21,276 bases of DNA from Candidatus Shapirobacteria bacterium (GTDB taxonomy: Bacteria > Patescibacteriota > Microgenomatia > UBA12405): assembly GCA_009885205.1 (NCBI GenBank), contig VFLE01000105.1:1-21276 (forward strand). Direction: 5' to 3'. The notes under the pieces were generated by a model, which searched no databases, was not told the origin of the DNA, and saw only the letters and a list, made by a program, of their open reading frames with translations. The position numbers and the translations under genes were made by a program. Below are positions 1 to 7,287 of this stretch, in pieces. Position 1 is the stretch's first letter, and each line of letters starts with the position of its first letter.

Positions 1-26
1 CCCTTGGGTCCACAACAATTTCACTC

Positions 27-54
27 TTGTATTCTTCCTCAAAATCACTATATT
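27..54 (+). promoter_or_regulatory. Putative promoter of the first ATP-grasp gene
   Basis: TTGTAT (27-32), a 16-base spacer and TATATT (49-54). The -10 ends 8 bases before the GTG at 63, so the transcript would have almost no leader. The region is AT-rich, so the match is only moderately convincing. Confidence 0.45.
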
Positions 55-62
55 AAACATAC

Positions 63-1133
63 GTGAACTCTACTATCATCAATCTCCCTCATACTCGCCC
101 ATTAATCGCCAAAAACAACCGTAGTTGTCACAAATTACCCAAAAAAGTCGCTATAATTTTTACCGATGAAAAACGTGAATATTTTTACACCGACGAAGAA
201 TTTTGGACTGTCGAAGGCTCGGAAGAAGAAGCCCATACTTTTCAACCCTATTTTGACAAATTAAATGTAAAAACAGTTTATTTAAAAGGTGACGCTAATC
301 TTGCCAAAAATCTTCGCAAAGAACAACCTGACATGGCCGTTAACTTAGTGACAACTGTCAAAGGTTATGATTATTTGGGGGCCACTATTCCCTCTATTTT
401 AGAATTACTCGAAATTCCTTACACCGGTGCCTCAATTTTGGGCTTTGCTCTCGGTTGTAATAAATATTTAATCTACGCCCTATTATCACAACACGGTATA
501 CCTGTTCCCAGATTCCAACTACTAACATCCAATAAAACCGTCATTGATCCATCATTACGCTACCCTCTAATTCTTAAACTTAACGAAGAACATAGTAATG
601 TTGAAATCAAAAGAGAATCTGTTGTCGAAAATGAAACACAACTCCGCAAACGTTTACGATATTTATTACGTAAATACGAACAAGACGTTCTCGTTTCCGA
701 ATTTATTGATGGCCGCGAATTTGGATCTTTTGTTTTTCAATCATATAATAAAAAAGTATATTCGGTTGAACGCAAAATTCACCTCCCTAACAACAAATCT
801 CGTCACGAATTTCTCGACTACGACATTGTTTGGGGTGAAGATTACGATAATTATCAAAAATACGTCAAGTACGAAAAATATCACGATCACTTGCTCGAGG
901 CATTAGTTAAAAAAGCTTTTAAAGTCGTCAAAATGGATGACTATGGTAAATTTGATATTCGTATGGACAATCTCGGTAATTATTTTTTTATAGATGCCAA
1001 CGCCAACTGTCATTTTGCCCCACTTGACGATAGTTCATCGGAGTTGTCTATTGCCATGAAGATGTATGGAGTACCTTTTAAGACTTTGCTTAAACGTCTT
1101 TTGCAAAACACCATGCGTGAATGGGGCTATTAA
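63..1133 (+). CDS. ATP-grasp ligase, D-Ala-D-Ala ligase-like (paralog 1)
   Basis: 356 aa with the fold order of D-alanine-D-alanine ligase: an N-terminal Rossmann-like part (about 26-130, with IPYTG at 118-122), the central ATP-grasp lysine in LKLNEEHS (K172), VSEFIDGRE (211-219) and the metal site FDIR...FFIDANAN (D298, D311, N313). The family normally has E-x-N at the last site; here it is D-A-N. The glycine loop that is GSSVG in Ddl reads HSNVEI, so its glycine is lost. The first 25 residues have no counterpart in the neighbour. GTG 63 is the only plausible start, because a stop lies at 54-56 and no ATG follows until deep in the domain. The next gene is a paralog 8 bases downstream, so the two are probably co-transcribed. 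The substrate is unknown; a peptide or amino-acid ligase is the family-level inference. It is not the cell's Ddl, which is at 15407-16261. Confidence 0.8.
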   Translation: MNSTIINLPHTRPLIAKNNRSCHKLPKKVAIIFTDEKREYFYTDEEFWTVEGSEEEAHTFQPYFDKLNVKTVYLKGDANLAKNLRKEQPDMAVNLVTTVKGYDYLGATIPSILELLEIPYTGASILGFALGCNKYLIYALLSQHGIPVPRFQLLTSNKTVIDPSLRYPLILKLNEEHSNVEIKRESVVENETQLRKRLRYLLRKYEQDVLVSEFIDGREFGSFVFQSYNKKVYSVERKIHLPNNKSRHEFLDYDIVWGEDYDNYQKYVKYEKYHDHLLEALVKKAFKVVKMDDYGKFDIRMDNLGNYFFIDANANCHFAPLDDSSSELSIAMKMYGVPFKTLLKRLLQNTMREWGY

Positions 1134-1141
1134 TAATTAAT

Positions 1142-2134
1142 ATGGAACCAAATTTACCAAAAAAAGTCGCTATTTTATATTCTGACGTTAAACGCGAATA
1201 TTATGCTACTGAAGAACTGTATCTCAGTGAAGTTGATGCCGATTTGTATGCCACCGATTTTGCCAAATACATCACCAAAATGGGGATTGATGTTATCACC
1301 ATCGCCGGTGATGCCAATATGGCCCAAAAATTACAAAAATATCAACCCGATTTGGCCATTAATTTAGTTGACTCGGTTTGTGGACAGACTAGTCTTGGAT
1401 CTTCTATTCCTGGTGTTCTAGAGGTACTCCAAATCCCCTACACCGGTACCGGTACCCTTGGTTGGGCACTAGGTTGTAATAAATTTTTAATGTACCAATT
1501 ACTTCAATCAGCCGGAGTTCCTGTACCCACCCATCAACTAGTTAACAGTAGCAACGATATGATTAATCCCGAACTCCGCTATCCATTGTTCCCAAAACTA
1601 AACAACGAACATAGCAGTGTGGGAATTGGTGACGATAGTATTTGTTATAACGAACGTGAACTCCGCCTTAAACTTAAACAATTGATTACCACGTATAAAC
1701 AACCTGTTTTAATTGATGAATTTATTGCCGGAATCGAGGTCACCGCCGCCGTTTTGGATGGTGCAAATCTCAAAGTTTATACTGTTCAACGAAAAGTTGG
1801 TGGTGGTTTTGAAGACGTGGTTACCTTTGACAAAAAATGGAACGACTATCTCAATTTAACCTATACTAAATACGAAGATCCGGTTTTAAAAAATTTTGTC
1901 AAATCTGCTTTTGATATTTTAAAAATGTCTGATTATGCCCGGATCGATATTCGTATCGACGCCGCCGGCCGATATTATTTTATCGACCCCAACGCCAATC
2001 CCTTTTTTGGCCCACCCCGCGAAACCCATGCCACTTACAGTATGATTCTGGATATGTATGGGGTCTCATTCGAAGAAACTTTAAAGAGATTATTTCAAAA
2101 TACCTTACAAGAAGAACACAACGGCTGGCACTAA
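1142..2134 (+). CDS. ATP-grasp ligase, D-Ala-D-Ala ligase-like (paralog 2)
   Basis: 330 aa, alignable end to end with the preceding gene (shared PKKVAI, GDAN, IPYTG, ALGCNK, RYPL, NEHS). ATG 1142 is preferred over the ATG at 1121 because homology with paralog 1 begins at once and the longer start would overlap the upstream gene. Visible ATP-grasp features: K152, the loop EHSSVGIG (156-163, glycine retained, unlike paralog 1), IDEFIAG (191-197) and the metal site RIDIR...FIDPNAN (D282, N284; D replaces the usual Glu). The lid region between about 210 and 250 has no resemblance to the Y-x-x-K-Y segment of true Ddl, so a different acceptor is likely. The gene ends convergently inside the last codon of glyA (overlap 2131-2134). 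General role as an ATP-dependent carboxylate-amine ligase is well supported; the substrate is not known. Confidence 0.8.
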   Translation: MEPNLPKKVAILYSDVKREYYATEELYLSEVDADLYATDFAKYITKMGIDVITIAGDANMAQKLQKYQPDLAINLVDSVCGQTSLGSSIPGVLEVLQIPYTGTGTLGWALGCNKFLMYQLLQSAGVPVPTHQLVNSSNDMINPELRYPLFPKLNNEHSSVGIGDDSICYNERELRLKLKQLITTYKQPVLIDEFIAGIEVTAAVLDGANLKVYTVQRKVGGGFEDVVTFDKKWNDYLNLTYTKYEDPVLKNFVKSAFDILKMSDYARIDIRIDAAGRYYFIDPNANPFFGPPRETHATYSMILDMYGVSFEETLKRLFQNTLQEEHNGWH

Positions 2135-3285
2135 ATTAACTCACTAATTTTTTTTCCGATTTTTTCAAAATCATCTTCTTTCCACCCCCGAGTCGTCATT
2201 GCCGGTGTCCCAATTCGTATTCCTGAAGGTTTAAACGGGCTACTTTGTTCAAATGGAATAGTATTAGCGTTAACAATTATTCCGTTATCTTCCAATTTTT
2301 CTGCCACTCTTTTTCCGTTTCCCAACCCCACATCAATTAATACCAAATGCTTATCTGTTCCTCCCGAAATAATTTTTAAACCCTCATCAATCAACACTTT
2401 TGCCAATACTTGGGCATTTTTTACTACTTGCCTGGCATATTTCTTAAATTCTTTCGTCTGACTCTCACCCAAGGCTACTGCCAATGCAGCAATAGTATGT
2501 ATATGAGGACCACCTTGAAGTCCCGGGAAAACCGATTTGTTTATTGAATCTACCAAATCTTCTTTTGCAAAAATCATTGCCCCTCGTGGACCTCTTAAAG
2601 TTTTATGTGTCGTCATCGTCACTACATCCGCAAATTTAAATGGACCATTCAATACCCCAGCCGCAATCAACCCCGCCTCATGTGACACATCCGCCAAATA
2701 ATATGCTCCTACCTCTTTGGCAATTTGTTCCATTTTTTCATAATCAATTTCTCGAGGATAGGCCGTTCCCCCCGAAATAATTAATTTTGGTTTAAATTTT
2801 TGGGCCTGTCTTTTTATTTCATCATAATCAAAAACCTGGGTTTTAAAATTTACTTTATAAAACTCCACCTCATAAATTTTGGAAACCAGAGTAATTTTTC
2901 TTTTTTCTGTCTGCCATCCATGTGACAAATGACCACCGTCGGGCAAATACATTGACATAATTTTGTCACCCGGTTCCAACAATGCATTGTAAACTGCCAA
3001 GTTGGCTTCACACCCCGAATGAGGTTGAACATTTACTCCCCAAATATTTTCGTCTAATCCAAAAGTTTTTAAAGCTCGTTCCTGACACAAATTTTCAATC
3101 TCGTCAATAATTTTATTTCCCTGATAATACCGTTTTCCTACATACCCCTCGGCATATTTATTTGACAAACAACTCCCCAAAGCTGCCTTTACATTATCCG
3201 AAATAAAATTCTCACTGGGGATTAAATATACCAGTTCTTTTTGTTGTTTCTCCTCTTTTTTTATCAAATCAAATATTTTATCCAT
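2131..3285 (-). CDS. glyA: Serine hydroxymethyltransferase
   Basis: 384 aa; PLP enzyme interconverting serine and glycine with transfer of a one-carbon unit to tetrahydrofolate, in the cytoplasm. Family signatures in order: SENF (24-27), NKYAEGYVGKRYY (42-54), VNVQPHSG (84-91), the PLP-contacting DVSHEAG (199-205), and the Schiff-base lysine in TTHKTLRGPRGA (K228). Two usual residues differ: LIPSENF instead of LIASENF and GCEAN instead of GSQAN. It is about 30 residues shorter than the E. coli enzyme, mainly at the C-terminus, which ends soon after the FKPSGIRIGTPAMTTRG region (352-367). The start is ATG 3285, five bases after a perfect TATAAT located in the end of prs. Glycine and one-carbon supply for purine and dTMP synthesis fits the nucleotide theme of prs and the reductase genes. 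Identification is secure. Confidence 0.96.
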   Translation of the reverse strand: MDKIFDLIKKEEKQQKELVYLIPSENFISDNVKAALGSCLSNKYAEGYVGKRYYQGNKIIDEIENLCQERALKTFGLDENIWGVNVQPHSGCEANLAVYNALLEPGDKIMSMYLPDGGHLSHGWQTEKRKITLVSKIYEVEFYKVNFKTQVFDYDEIKRQAQKFKPKLIISGGTAYPREIDYEKMEQIAKEVGAYYLADVSHEAGLIAAGVLNGPFKFADVVTMTTHKTLRGPRGAMIFAKEDLVDSINKSVFPGLQGGPHIHTIAALAVALGESQTKEFKKYARQVVKNAQVLAKVLIDEGLKIISGGTDKHLVLIDVGLGNGKRVAEKLEDNGIIVNANTIPFEQSSPFKPSGIRIGTPAMTTRGWKEDDFEKIGKKISELI

Positions 3286-3290
3286 TCGCT

Positions 3291-3319
3291 ATTATAGCGC
3301 GGTCTTCTTGTCTTCCCAA
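3291..3319 (-). promoter_or_regulatory. glyA promoter inside the 3' end of prs
   Basis: On the minus strand, TTGGGA (3319-3314), a 17-base spacer, TATAAT (3296-3291), then 5 bases and the ATG of glyA. The -10 overlaps the prs stop codon and sits in the inverted repeat CGCTA-TAA-TAGCG. It predicts a leaderless glyA mRNA independent of prs. Confidence 0.65.
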
Positions 3320-4254
3320 GTAAACAATTCTCCCAAAGACTTATCCAAATGAATTCTTTTAATAATTTTTGCCATTAATGGACCAAGTGACAATACCACC
3401 ACATTTTTTGGCAATTTATTTTCATCAATTGGTACCGAATTTGTCAAAATTATTTTATCAACACAACTACTGTCAAATTTTTCCTTGGCCTTTCCCGACA
3501 ACAGTCCATGTGTCGCACAAACTATTACTTCACTGGCTCCATTTTCTTTTAATGCGGCCGCGGCCGCACATATCGATCCTCCGGTATCAATCATGTCATC
3601 CAAAATAATACATCTTTTACCGTCTACCTCACCCACTACATGGGTTACTTCCGATTCGTTATGAGCTTTACGAATTTTATCAATAATTGCCAATTTTAAA
3701 CCCAATAAATCAGCCAATTTATTGGCTCTTTTTACCCCACCAATATCAGGACTAACTATTACCGCATTTTTTAACAATTTATTTCTTTTCAAATATTTGG
3801 CAAACAAGGGATATCCCAAAAAATGATCGACCGGAATATCATAAAACCCTTGAATTTGTTCGGCATGCAAGTCAACCGTCAATAATCTGTCGGCCCCCGC
3901 CTTGGTGATTAAATTTGCCACTAATTTTGCTGTAATTGCTTCCCGAGAAGCCGCTTTTCGATCTTGCCGACTGTAACAAAGATAGGGACAAATCAAATTA
4001 ATTCGACCCGCCGACGCTCGCCTTAAAGCATCAACCATAATCAACAATTCCATTAATCTATCATTGGCTGGTGCTGATAAACTTTGAATAATAAAAACAT
4101 CATTACCCCGAACCTGATTTTTTATCCTGACATAAATTTCCCCATCAGCAAAATATTTATCATCAACCGAAGTCAAAGGAATTTTTAGTATTTTAGAAAT
4201 CTCATCTGCCAATACTTCATTTGATTTACAAGCGATTAATTGTAATTTCCTCAT
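3292..4254 (-). CDS. prs: Ribose-phosphate pyrophosphokinase (PRPP synthetase)
   Basis: 320 aa from ATG 4254; makes PRPP from ribose 5-phosphate and ATP for purine, pyrimidine, NAD, His and Trp synthesis. Signatures: SAPANDRLMELLIMVDALRR (the ATP/dimer region), SRQDRKAASRE (95-105; most homologs have an Arg where the first Ser-preceding Ala stands), DLHAEQIQGF (128-137), and the PRPP loop DDMIDTGGSI (219-228). A GTG at 4278 would add 8 residues and overlap the receiver gene; ATG 4254 fits the usual family N-terminus better. It follows the receiver gene by 7 bases and precedes glyA by 6, so a receiver-prs(-glyA) transcript is likely, with glyA also having its own promoter. Identification is secure; only the start is open. 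Confidence 0.95.
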   Translation of the reverse strand: MRKLQLIACKSNEVLADEISKILKIPLTSVDDKYFADGEIYVRIKNQVRGNDVFIIQSLSAPANDRLMELLIMVDALRRASAGRINLICPYLCYSRQDRKAASREAITAKLVANLITKAGADRLLTVDLHAEQIQGFYDIPVDHFLGYPLFAKYLKRNKLLKNAVIVSPDIGGVKRANKLADLLGLKLAIIDKIRKAHNESEVTHVVGEVDGKRCIILDDMIDTGGSICAAAAALKENGASEVIVCATHGLLSGKAKEKFDSSCVDKIILTNSVPIDENKLPKNVVVLSLGPLMAKIIKRIHLDKSLGELFTWEDKKTAL

Positions 4255-4261
4255 AGCCAAT

Positions 4262-4747
4262 CTAGCCAATTCTATCACTCACCGTCACATTTTGTCTCAC
4301 TTTAATCCCCGCATTCATTAATTTTATTTCTAATTCGTTTCTATTAAAAGGTTTCTGTAACAAAATTTTTGTTACAGATTCCTTATTCAATCCATCTTTC
4401 AACAAATTCCATTGCACACTTTCAAAGTCTGACGACATTATTACAATCTTATCAGGAGGAACATTCTTATCTTTAATCAATCTTTTTCTCAATTCAATTC
4501 CCATAAAGTCTATCTCATTGTTTACCCCAGACAACCTTGCATCTATTAAATAAAAATTAGCTTGTCGCCTATTATTAATCGCCACAGCAAAACTTTCAGG
4601 TGTTGGACATAATTTTATAACAACACCCTTATTAACTAATTCTGCCAACAACAAACCAACTACTTTTAATGTATCTTGGTGGTCTTCCACCACAACAATC
4701 TCGGGTATTTCTTCTCTTGTTCTTTTTTCAAACGGTGGGACAGTCAC
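4262..4747 (-). CDS. Stand-alone response-regulator receiver protein
   Basis: 161 aa, single receiver (REC) domain with no DNA-binding or enzymatic output domain. All the phosphorelay positions can be seen: acidic pair E21-D22 in VVVEDHQD, the phospho-acceptor D69 in FYLIDARLSG, the switch Ser in IVIMSSD (S105/S106), and K132 in LLQKPF. An insertion after the acceptor (about 74-100) makes it longer than a typical 120-residue receiver. Start is GTG 4747; a TGA-TATAAT extended -10 ends 5 bases upstream. No histidine kinase lies in the window. It probably heads a transcript with prs. The domain call is firm; partner kinase and output are unknown. Confidence 0.85.
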   Translation of the reverse strand: MTVPPFEKRTREEIPEIVVVEDHQDTLKVVGLLLAELVNKGVVIKLCPTPESFAVAINNRRQANFYLIDARLSGVNNEIDFMGIELRKRLIKDKNVPPDKIVIMSSDFESVQWNLLKDGLNKESVTKILLQKPFNRNELEIKLMNAGIKVRQNVTVSDRIG

Positions 4748-4752
4748 ACTTA

Positions 4753-4761
4753 ATTATATCA
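4753..4761 (-). promoter_or_regulatory. Extended -10 promoter of the receiver gene
   Basis: On the minus strand TGA followed by TATAAT (4758-4753), an extended -10 without a convincing -35. Five bases separate it from GTG 4747, so the mRNA is predicted to be leaderless. Confidence 0.55.
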
Positions 4762-4808
4762 TTTTAGTTCAAACACTACCACCACGCTTTTATCTTTTAT
4801 ATTATATT

Positions 4809-5087
4809 TTAACCAACAAAACTTATACTTAATTTGGTATCCAAGGCTGCTGCCATTTTTTTTAAAAAAATCAAACTTGGGTTTTCGATTACACCCGATT
4901 CAAAACGAGACAGTGCTGATTGACTTGTTTTCATTTTTAAAGCTAATTCTTTCTGTGTAATTTTTCGCTTATTTCTTAATTCAATCAAGTCACTAATTAT
5001 TTTGTATTCTAATTCCAAACCATCATAAAGCTTCTTTGCTTCTTTATCTTTCAATAAATTGTTTTTTATTTTCTTCCATGTAGTCAT
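4809..5087 (-). CDS. higA: HigA-type antitoxin, XRE family
   Basis: 92 aa from ATG 5087. The second half is a helix-turn-helix of the Cro/C1 (XRE) type: ITQKELALKMKTSQSALSRFESG (about 43-65) then the typical NPSLIFLKKMAAAL. The first part is a helical segment (KLYDGLELEYKIISDLIELR) shared with the antitoxin at 19041. The gene follows the toxin (stop 5099) by 11 bases; a GTG at 5102 would give a 4-base overlap and 5 more residues. Toxin-before-antitoxin order is that of HigBA systems. The protein stops directly after the DNA-binding domain, in contrast to the longer antitoxin at 19041. Likely role: neutralises the upstream toxin and represses the pair's promoter. Confidence 0.85.
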   Translation of the reverse strand: MTTWKKIKNNLLKDKEAKKLYDGLELEYKIISDLIELRNKRKITQKELALKMKTSQSALSRFESGVIENPSLIFLKKMAAALDTKLSISFVG

Positions 5088-5098
5088 AATTAAATATA

Positions 5099-5428
5099 TC
5101 ACAGATGATATGTTAAATGCAATCTTTTATGTGCCGTATTCAACTCTTGTAATGGCAGCTTTTTTGTTTTTTTAATAAACCAATTTAATAAAAATATTTT
5201 TTGCTTATCAAAACAATATAAAATTCTCATTTTTTGTCGACCTGTAGTACGTAACTCCCAAAAAGTGCTATCGATTTTTTTTGAATAAGGCATTGGTAAA
5301 CTTAATCCATGTTTTTCCAATAAATCTATTTCTTTCTCAATTCTAGATTGACTATTTTTATCGAGTTTCTTTACAAATTTATTAAATTCATTTTCCAATT
5401 CATCTGGCACAATGACTTCATAATCCAT
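5099..5428 (-). CDS. higB: HigB/RelE-family toxin (phage-derived Gp49-like)
   Basis: 109 aa from ATG 5428. It has the RelE/HigB layout: N-terminal beta strand (DYEVIV), two helices with DKNSQSRIEKEIDLLEKHG, the LPMPYSKKI segment, FWELRTTGRQKMRILYCF (the core beta hairpin with basic residues), then WFIKKTKKLPLQELNTAHKR, the family's typical C-terminal signature. Members are ribosome-dependent or free mRNA endonucleases that halt translation. It is paired with the antitoxin just downstream and is divergent from the slipin gene, whose promoter overlaps its own. ATG 5428 sits 6 bases after a CATAAT -10 box. The toxin family is clear; activity in this host is inferred. Confidence 0.85.
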   Translation of the reverse strand: MDYEVIVPDELENEFNKFVKKLDKNSQSRIEKEIDLLEKHGLSLPMPYSKKIDSTFWELRTTGRQKMRILYCFDKQKIFLLNWFIKKTKKLPLQELNTAHKRLHLTYHL

Positions 5429-5434
5429 AATCAA

Positions 5435-5463
5435 ATTATGTACTTTTTTCGTAGTATAATCAA
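5435..5463 (-). promoter_or_regulatory. Leaderless promoter of the toxin-antitoxin pair
   Basis: On the minus strand TTGATT (5463-5458), a 17-base spacer, CATAAT (5440-5435), then six bases and the toxin ATG at 5428. It overlaps the -10 of the divergent slipin gene (5455-5460), so HigA binding here could affect both directions. Confidence 0.6.
5455..5460 (+). promoter_or_regulatory. -10 box of the slipin gene
   Basis: Perfect TATAAT ending 6 bases before ATG 5467; no clear -35 at the usual distance. It predicts a leaderless transcript. Confidence 0.5.
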
Positions 5464-5466
5464 CTT

Positions 5467-6207
5467 ATGTTCACACCCTATTTAATCATCATCGGTCTCA
5501 TTTTACTGTTCAAATCCATTGTTATCGTTAATCAATACGAACGTGGAATTGTCCTAACCTTGGGTACTTATTCTTACACTCTTGGCCCTGGTTTAAAATT
5601 AGTTTTTCCTATCGTTCAACGAGTCATCAAAGTTGATATTCGTATCAACACCCTCGATATTCCTAAACAAGAAATAATTACCAAGGATAATGTTGCTGTT
5701 TCCATCAACGCCGTTGTTTACTTTCAAGTCACCAAAGCCGAGGATGCCATTTTAAAAGTCAAAGATTTTGGCTATGCTGTCTCCCAATATGCTCAAACTG
5801 CTCTACGCGACGTCATTGGCGGAGTGGAGCTTGATCAACTATTAACAGATCGACAAAAAATTAGCGATGAAATCAAAGTAATTGTCGACAAAGAAACAGT
5901 TGATTGGGGTGTCGATGTCACCGGCATCAAACTCCAAGACATCGCTGTCCCCGACAACATGAAACGGGTTATGGCCAAACAGGCCGAGGCTGAACGTGAG
6001 CGTCGTGCCACCATTATTCGGGCTCAAGGTGAACTAACTGCTTCCGAAAATTTAAACAAAGCTATGAAGTCGTTGGCCGAGTCTAACGCTATATCACTCC
6101 GCACACTTCAAACCATCGAAAATGCCACCAATGGCCCCAACAACACCGTTATCTTCGCCCTACCTACAGAAGTTTTAAATGCCGTCCAGAAGTTGATTAA
6201 AAAATAA
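5467..6207 (+). CDS. Slipin / stomatin-like SPFH (band 7) membrane protein
   Basis: 246 aa. One hydrophobic N-terminal segment (about 3-21) anchors it in the membrane, then the band 7/SPFH domain: VNQYERGIVLTLGTYSYTLGPGLKLVFP (about 22-49), the beta-rich IDIPKQEIITKDNVAVSINAVVYFQV region, VIGGVELDQLLTDRQKI (116-132), and the Ala/Glu-rich coiled segment KQAEAERERRATIIRAQGE (about 171-189). Length and order match bacterial slipins, which form oligomeric scaffolds in membrane microdomains. Many slipins are next to an NfeD-type protein; none is here. It is divergent from the toxin gene and ends one base before the convergent zinc-ribbon gene. Family assignment is secure; the precise role is not known. 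Confidence 0.92.
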   Translation: MFTPYLIIIGLILLFKSIVIVNQYERGIVLTLGTYSYTLGPGLKLVFPIVQRVIKVDIRINTLDIPKQEIITKDNVAVSINAVVYFQVTKAEDAILKVKDFGYAVSQYAQTALRDVIGGVELDQLLTDRQKISDEIKVIVDKETVDWGVDVTGIKLQDIAVPDNMKRVMAKQAEAERERRATIIRAQGELTASENLNKAMKSLAESNAISLRTLQTIENATNGPNNTVIFALPTEVLNAVQKLIKK

Positions 6208-6208
6208 A

Positions 6209-7171
6209 TCACCTTAAATTTACTTTACATTTAGGACAAACTGTTACCCCCTCACCTACTTCTTCACCACAAACAGGGCAGATCAATTTACCATTTATTC
6301 TTTGTAATTCAGTATATGGTTCTCCGTTTACCATTTCAATTTTAAACTTATAAACATTTTCAGTGCCATAAGAAGTTCCGTGTCCACCAACAGCATTTAT
6401 CAAAAAACCCTGTCTGGCCATAATAGTTTCAAACGATACATTGTTACCCCTAGCTTTTTCTTTAGCGTATAAAACAGCTTTTAGCACTTTCTCTTTATTT
6501 TTTTCTTCACCACCATCAGCAATAAATTTCCACAAATCTTTAAATTCCGGCATCAATTTTTGACACTCATGCAACCACTCTTTTTGATCTTCAACTTTAA
6601 AACCTATCGGTTGACATCGTAAATCTTCAATATTACCAATCGTATTTCCTCCATTATCAATTAATTTTTTTCCCAATTTCAAAGATTCTGATTGGTTTTT
6701 TAGTAGAGGAATTCCATAACCTTGCAAACTCCACTCACCATTTTTAAATACAGGTAAATATATATTTAATCGCCCCTCTACATACGAACCACCTTCAGGG
6801 CCAATCCATACCACCAAATTACTTCCATTTTTGGCCAACTCAAAAGCGTTCATTGTTGCTTGCCTTTCTGCATCAGCATGTTCATTCCAATTCCAATCAT
6901 CTTGATCAATTCGACTTTCCGAGTATTCATCCGCTCTTACAATTCTTTTTCTAGTATCGCTTACAACTGCTTCTTCTCGAAACACCTTTTCAATATCACC
7001 GTCAGGACTACTGTTCACGTCATAAAACTTTTTTGATCTAGAAATCAGCATATCTTCCACCGGTGCCGTCAACAACTTTTGTTCTCGAGGAATTGTAACT
7101 ACATTTGCTCCCACCAAAAACGATACCATCCAATCCAAATTCTTGTTTTTTTGTTCAACGGTTCTCATCAT
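6209..7171 (-). CDS. Unknown protein with C-terminal zinc ribbon
   Basis: 320 aa from ATG 7171 (a second ATG follows immediately). I do not recognise the main body: a mixed alpha/beta region with WNWNEHADAERQ, NLVVWIGPEGGSYVEGRLNIYLP and GGHGTSYGTENVYKF. The last 24 residues are a zinc ribbon with two CPxC knuckles (C298/C301 and C312/C315). An upstream GTG at 7255 would add 28 residues, but that stretch overlaps a GC-rich hairpin at 7206-7239 and reads as low-quality protein, so the shorter start is preferred. It is downstream of the adenosyltransferase gene on the same strand, about 116 bases away. A role with nucleic acid or a protein complex is possible from the ribbon alone; no function is claimed. 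Confidence 0.75.
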   Translation of the reverse strand: MMRTVEQKNKNLDWMVSFLVGANVVTIPREQKLLTAPVEDMLISRSKKFYDVNSSPDGDIEKVFREEAVVSDTRKRIVRADEYSESRIDQDDWNWNEHADAERQATMNAFELAKNGSNLVVWIGPEGGSYVEGRLNIYLPVFKNGEWSLQGYGIPLLKNQSESLKLGKKLIDNGGNTIGNIEDLRCQPIGFKVEDQKEWLHECQKLMPEFKDLWKFIADGGEEKNKEKVLKAVLYAKEKARGNNVSFETIMARQGFLINAVGGHGTSYGTENVYKFKIEMVNGEPYTELQRINGKLICPVCGEEVGEGVTVCPKCKVNLR

Positions 7172-7205
7172 ACTTTTTGCTCGAAAGTTTAAAAGGATCC
7201 GACTT

Positions 7206-7239
7206 GGTCCGACGTAGTCCCAAAGGGACGAAGGCGACC
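7206..7239 (-). repeat. GC-rich imperfect hairpin between the adenosyltransferase and zinc-ribbon genes
   Basis: A 34-base region whose halves pair around a TTT loop: inner stem GTCCC-TTT-GGGAC (7217-7229) and outer arms GGT/ACC with a few mismatches and one bulge. It is conspicuously GC-rich among AT-rich flanks and is followed by a partial direct repeat of GTCGGA-CC. There is no T-run, so it is not an ordinary terminator. It may be a dispersed palindromic element or an mRNA-processing structure. Confidence 0.5.
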
Positions 7240-7287
7240 TATACGGTTGCGGCACAGTTTGAGAATTACACTCAATTCACTTATGTT

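Noticed and set aside
598..906. Open reading frame of 102 codons on the plus strand
   Set aside because: It is in another frame inside the first ATP-grasp gene and gives a low-complexity Asn/Thr/Ile-rich translation.
7172..7255. 28-residue N-terminal extension of the zinc-ribbon protein from GTG 7255
   Set aside because: The segment covers a GC-rich hairpin with base composition unlike the gene; two ATGs follow at 7171 and 7168.
7195..7262. tRNA or other structured RNA gene in the GC-rich island
   Set aside because: There is no cloverleaf, T-loop GTTCGA or acceptor pairing; only a single hairpin is seen.
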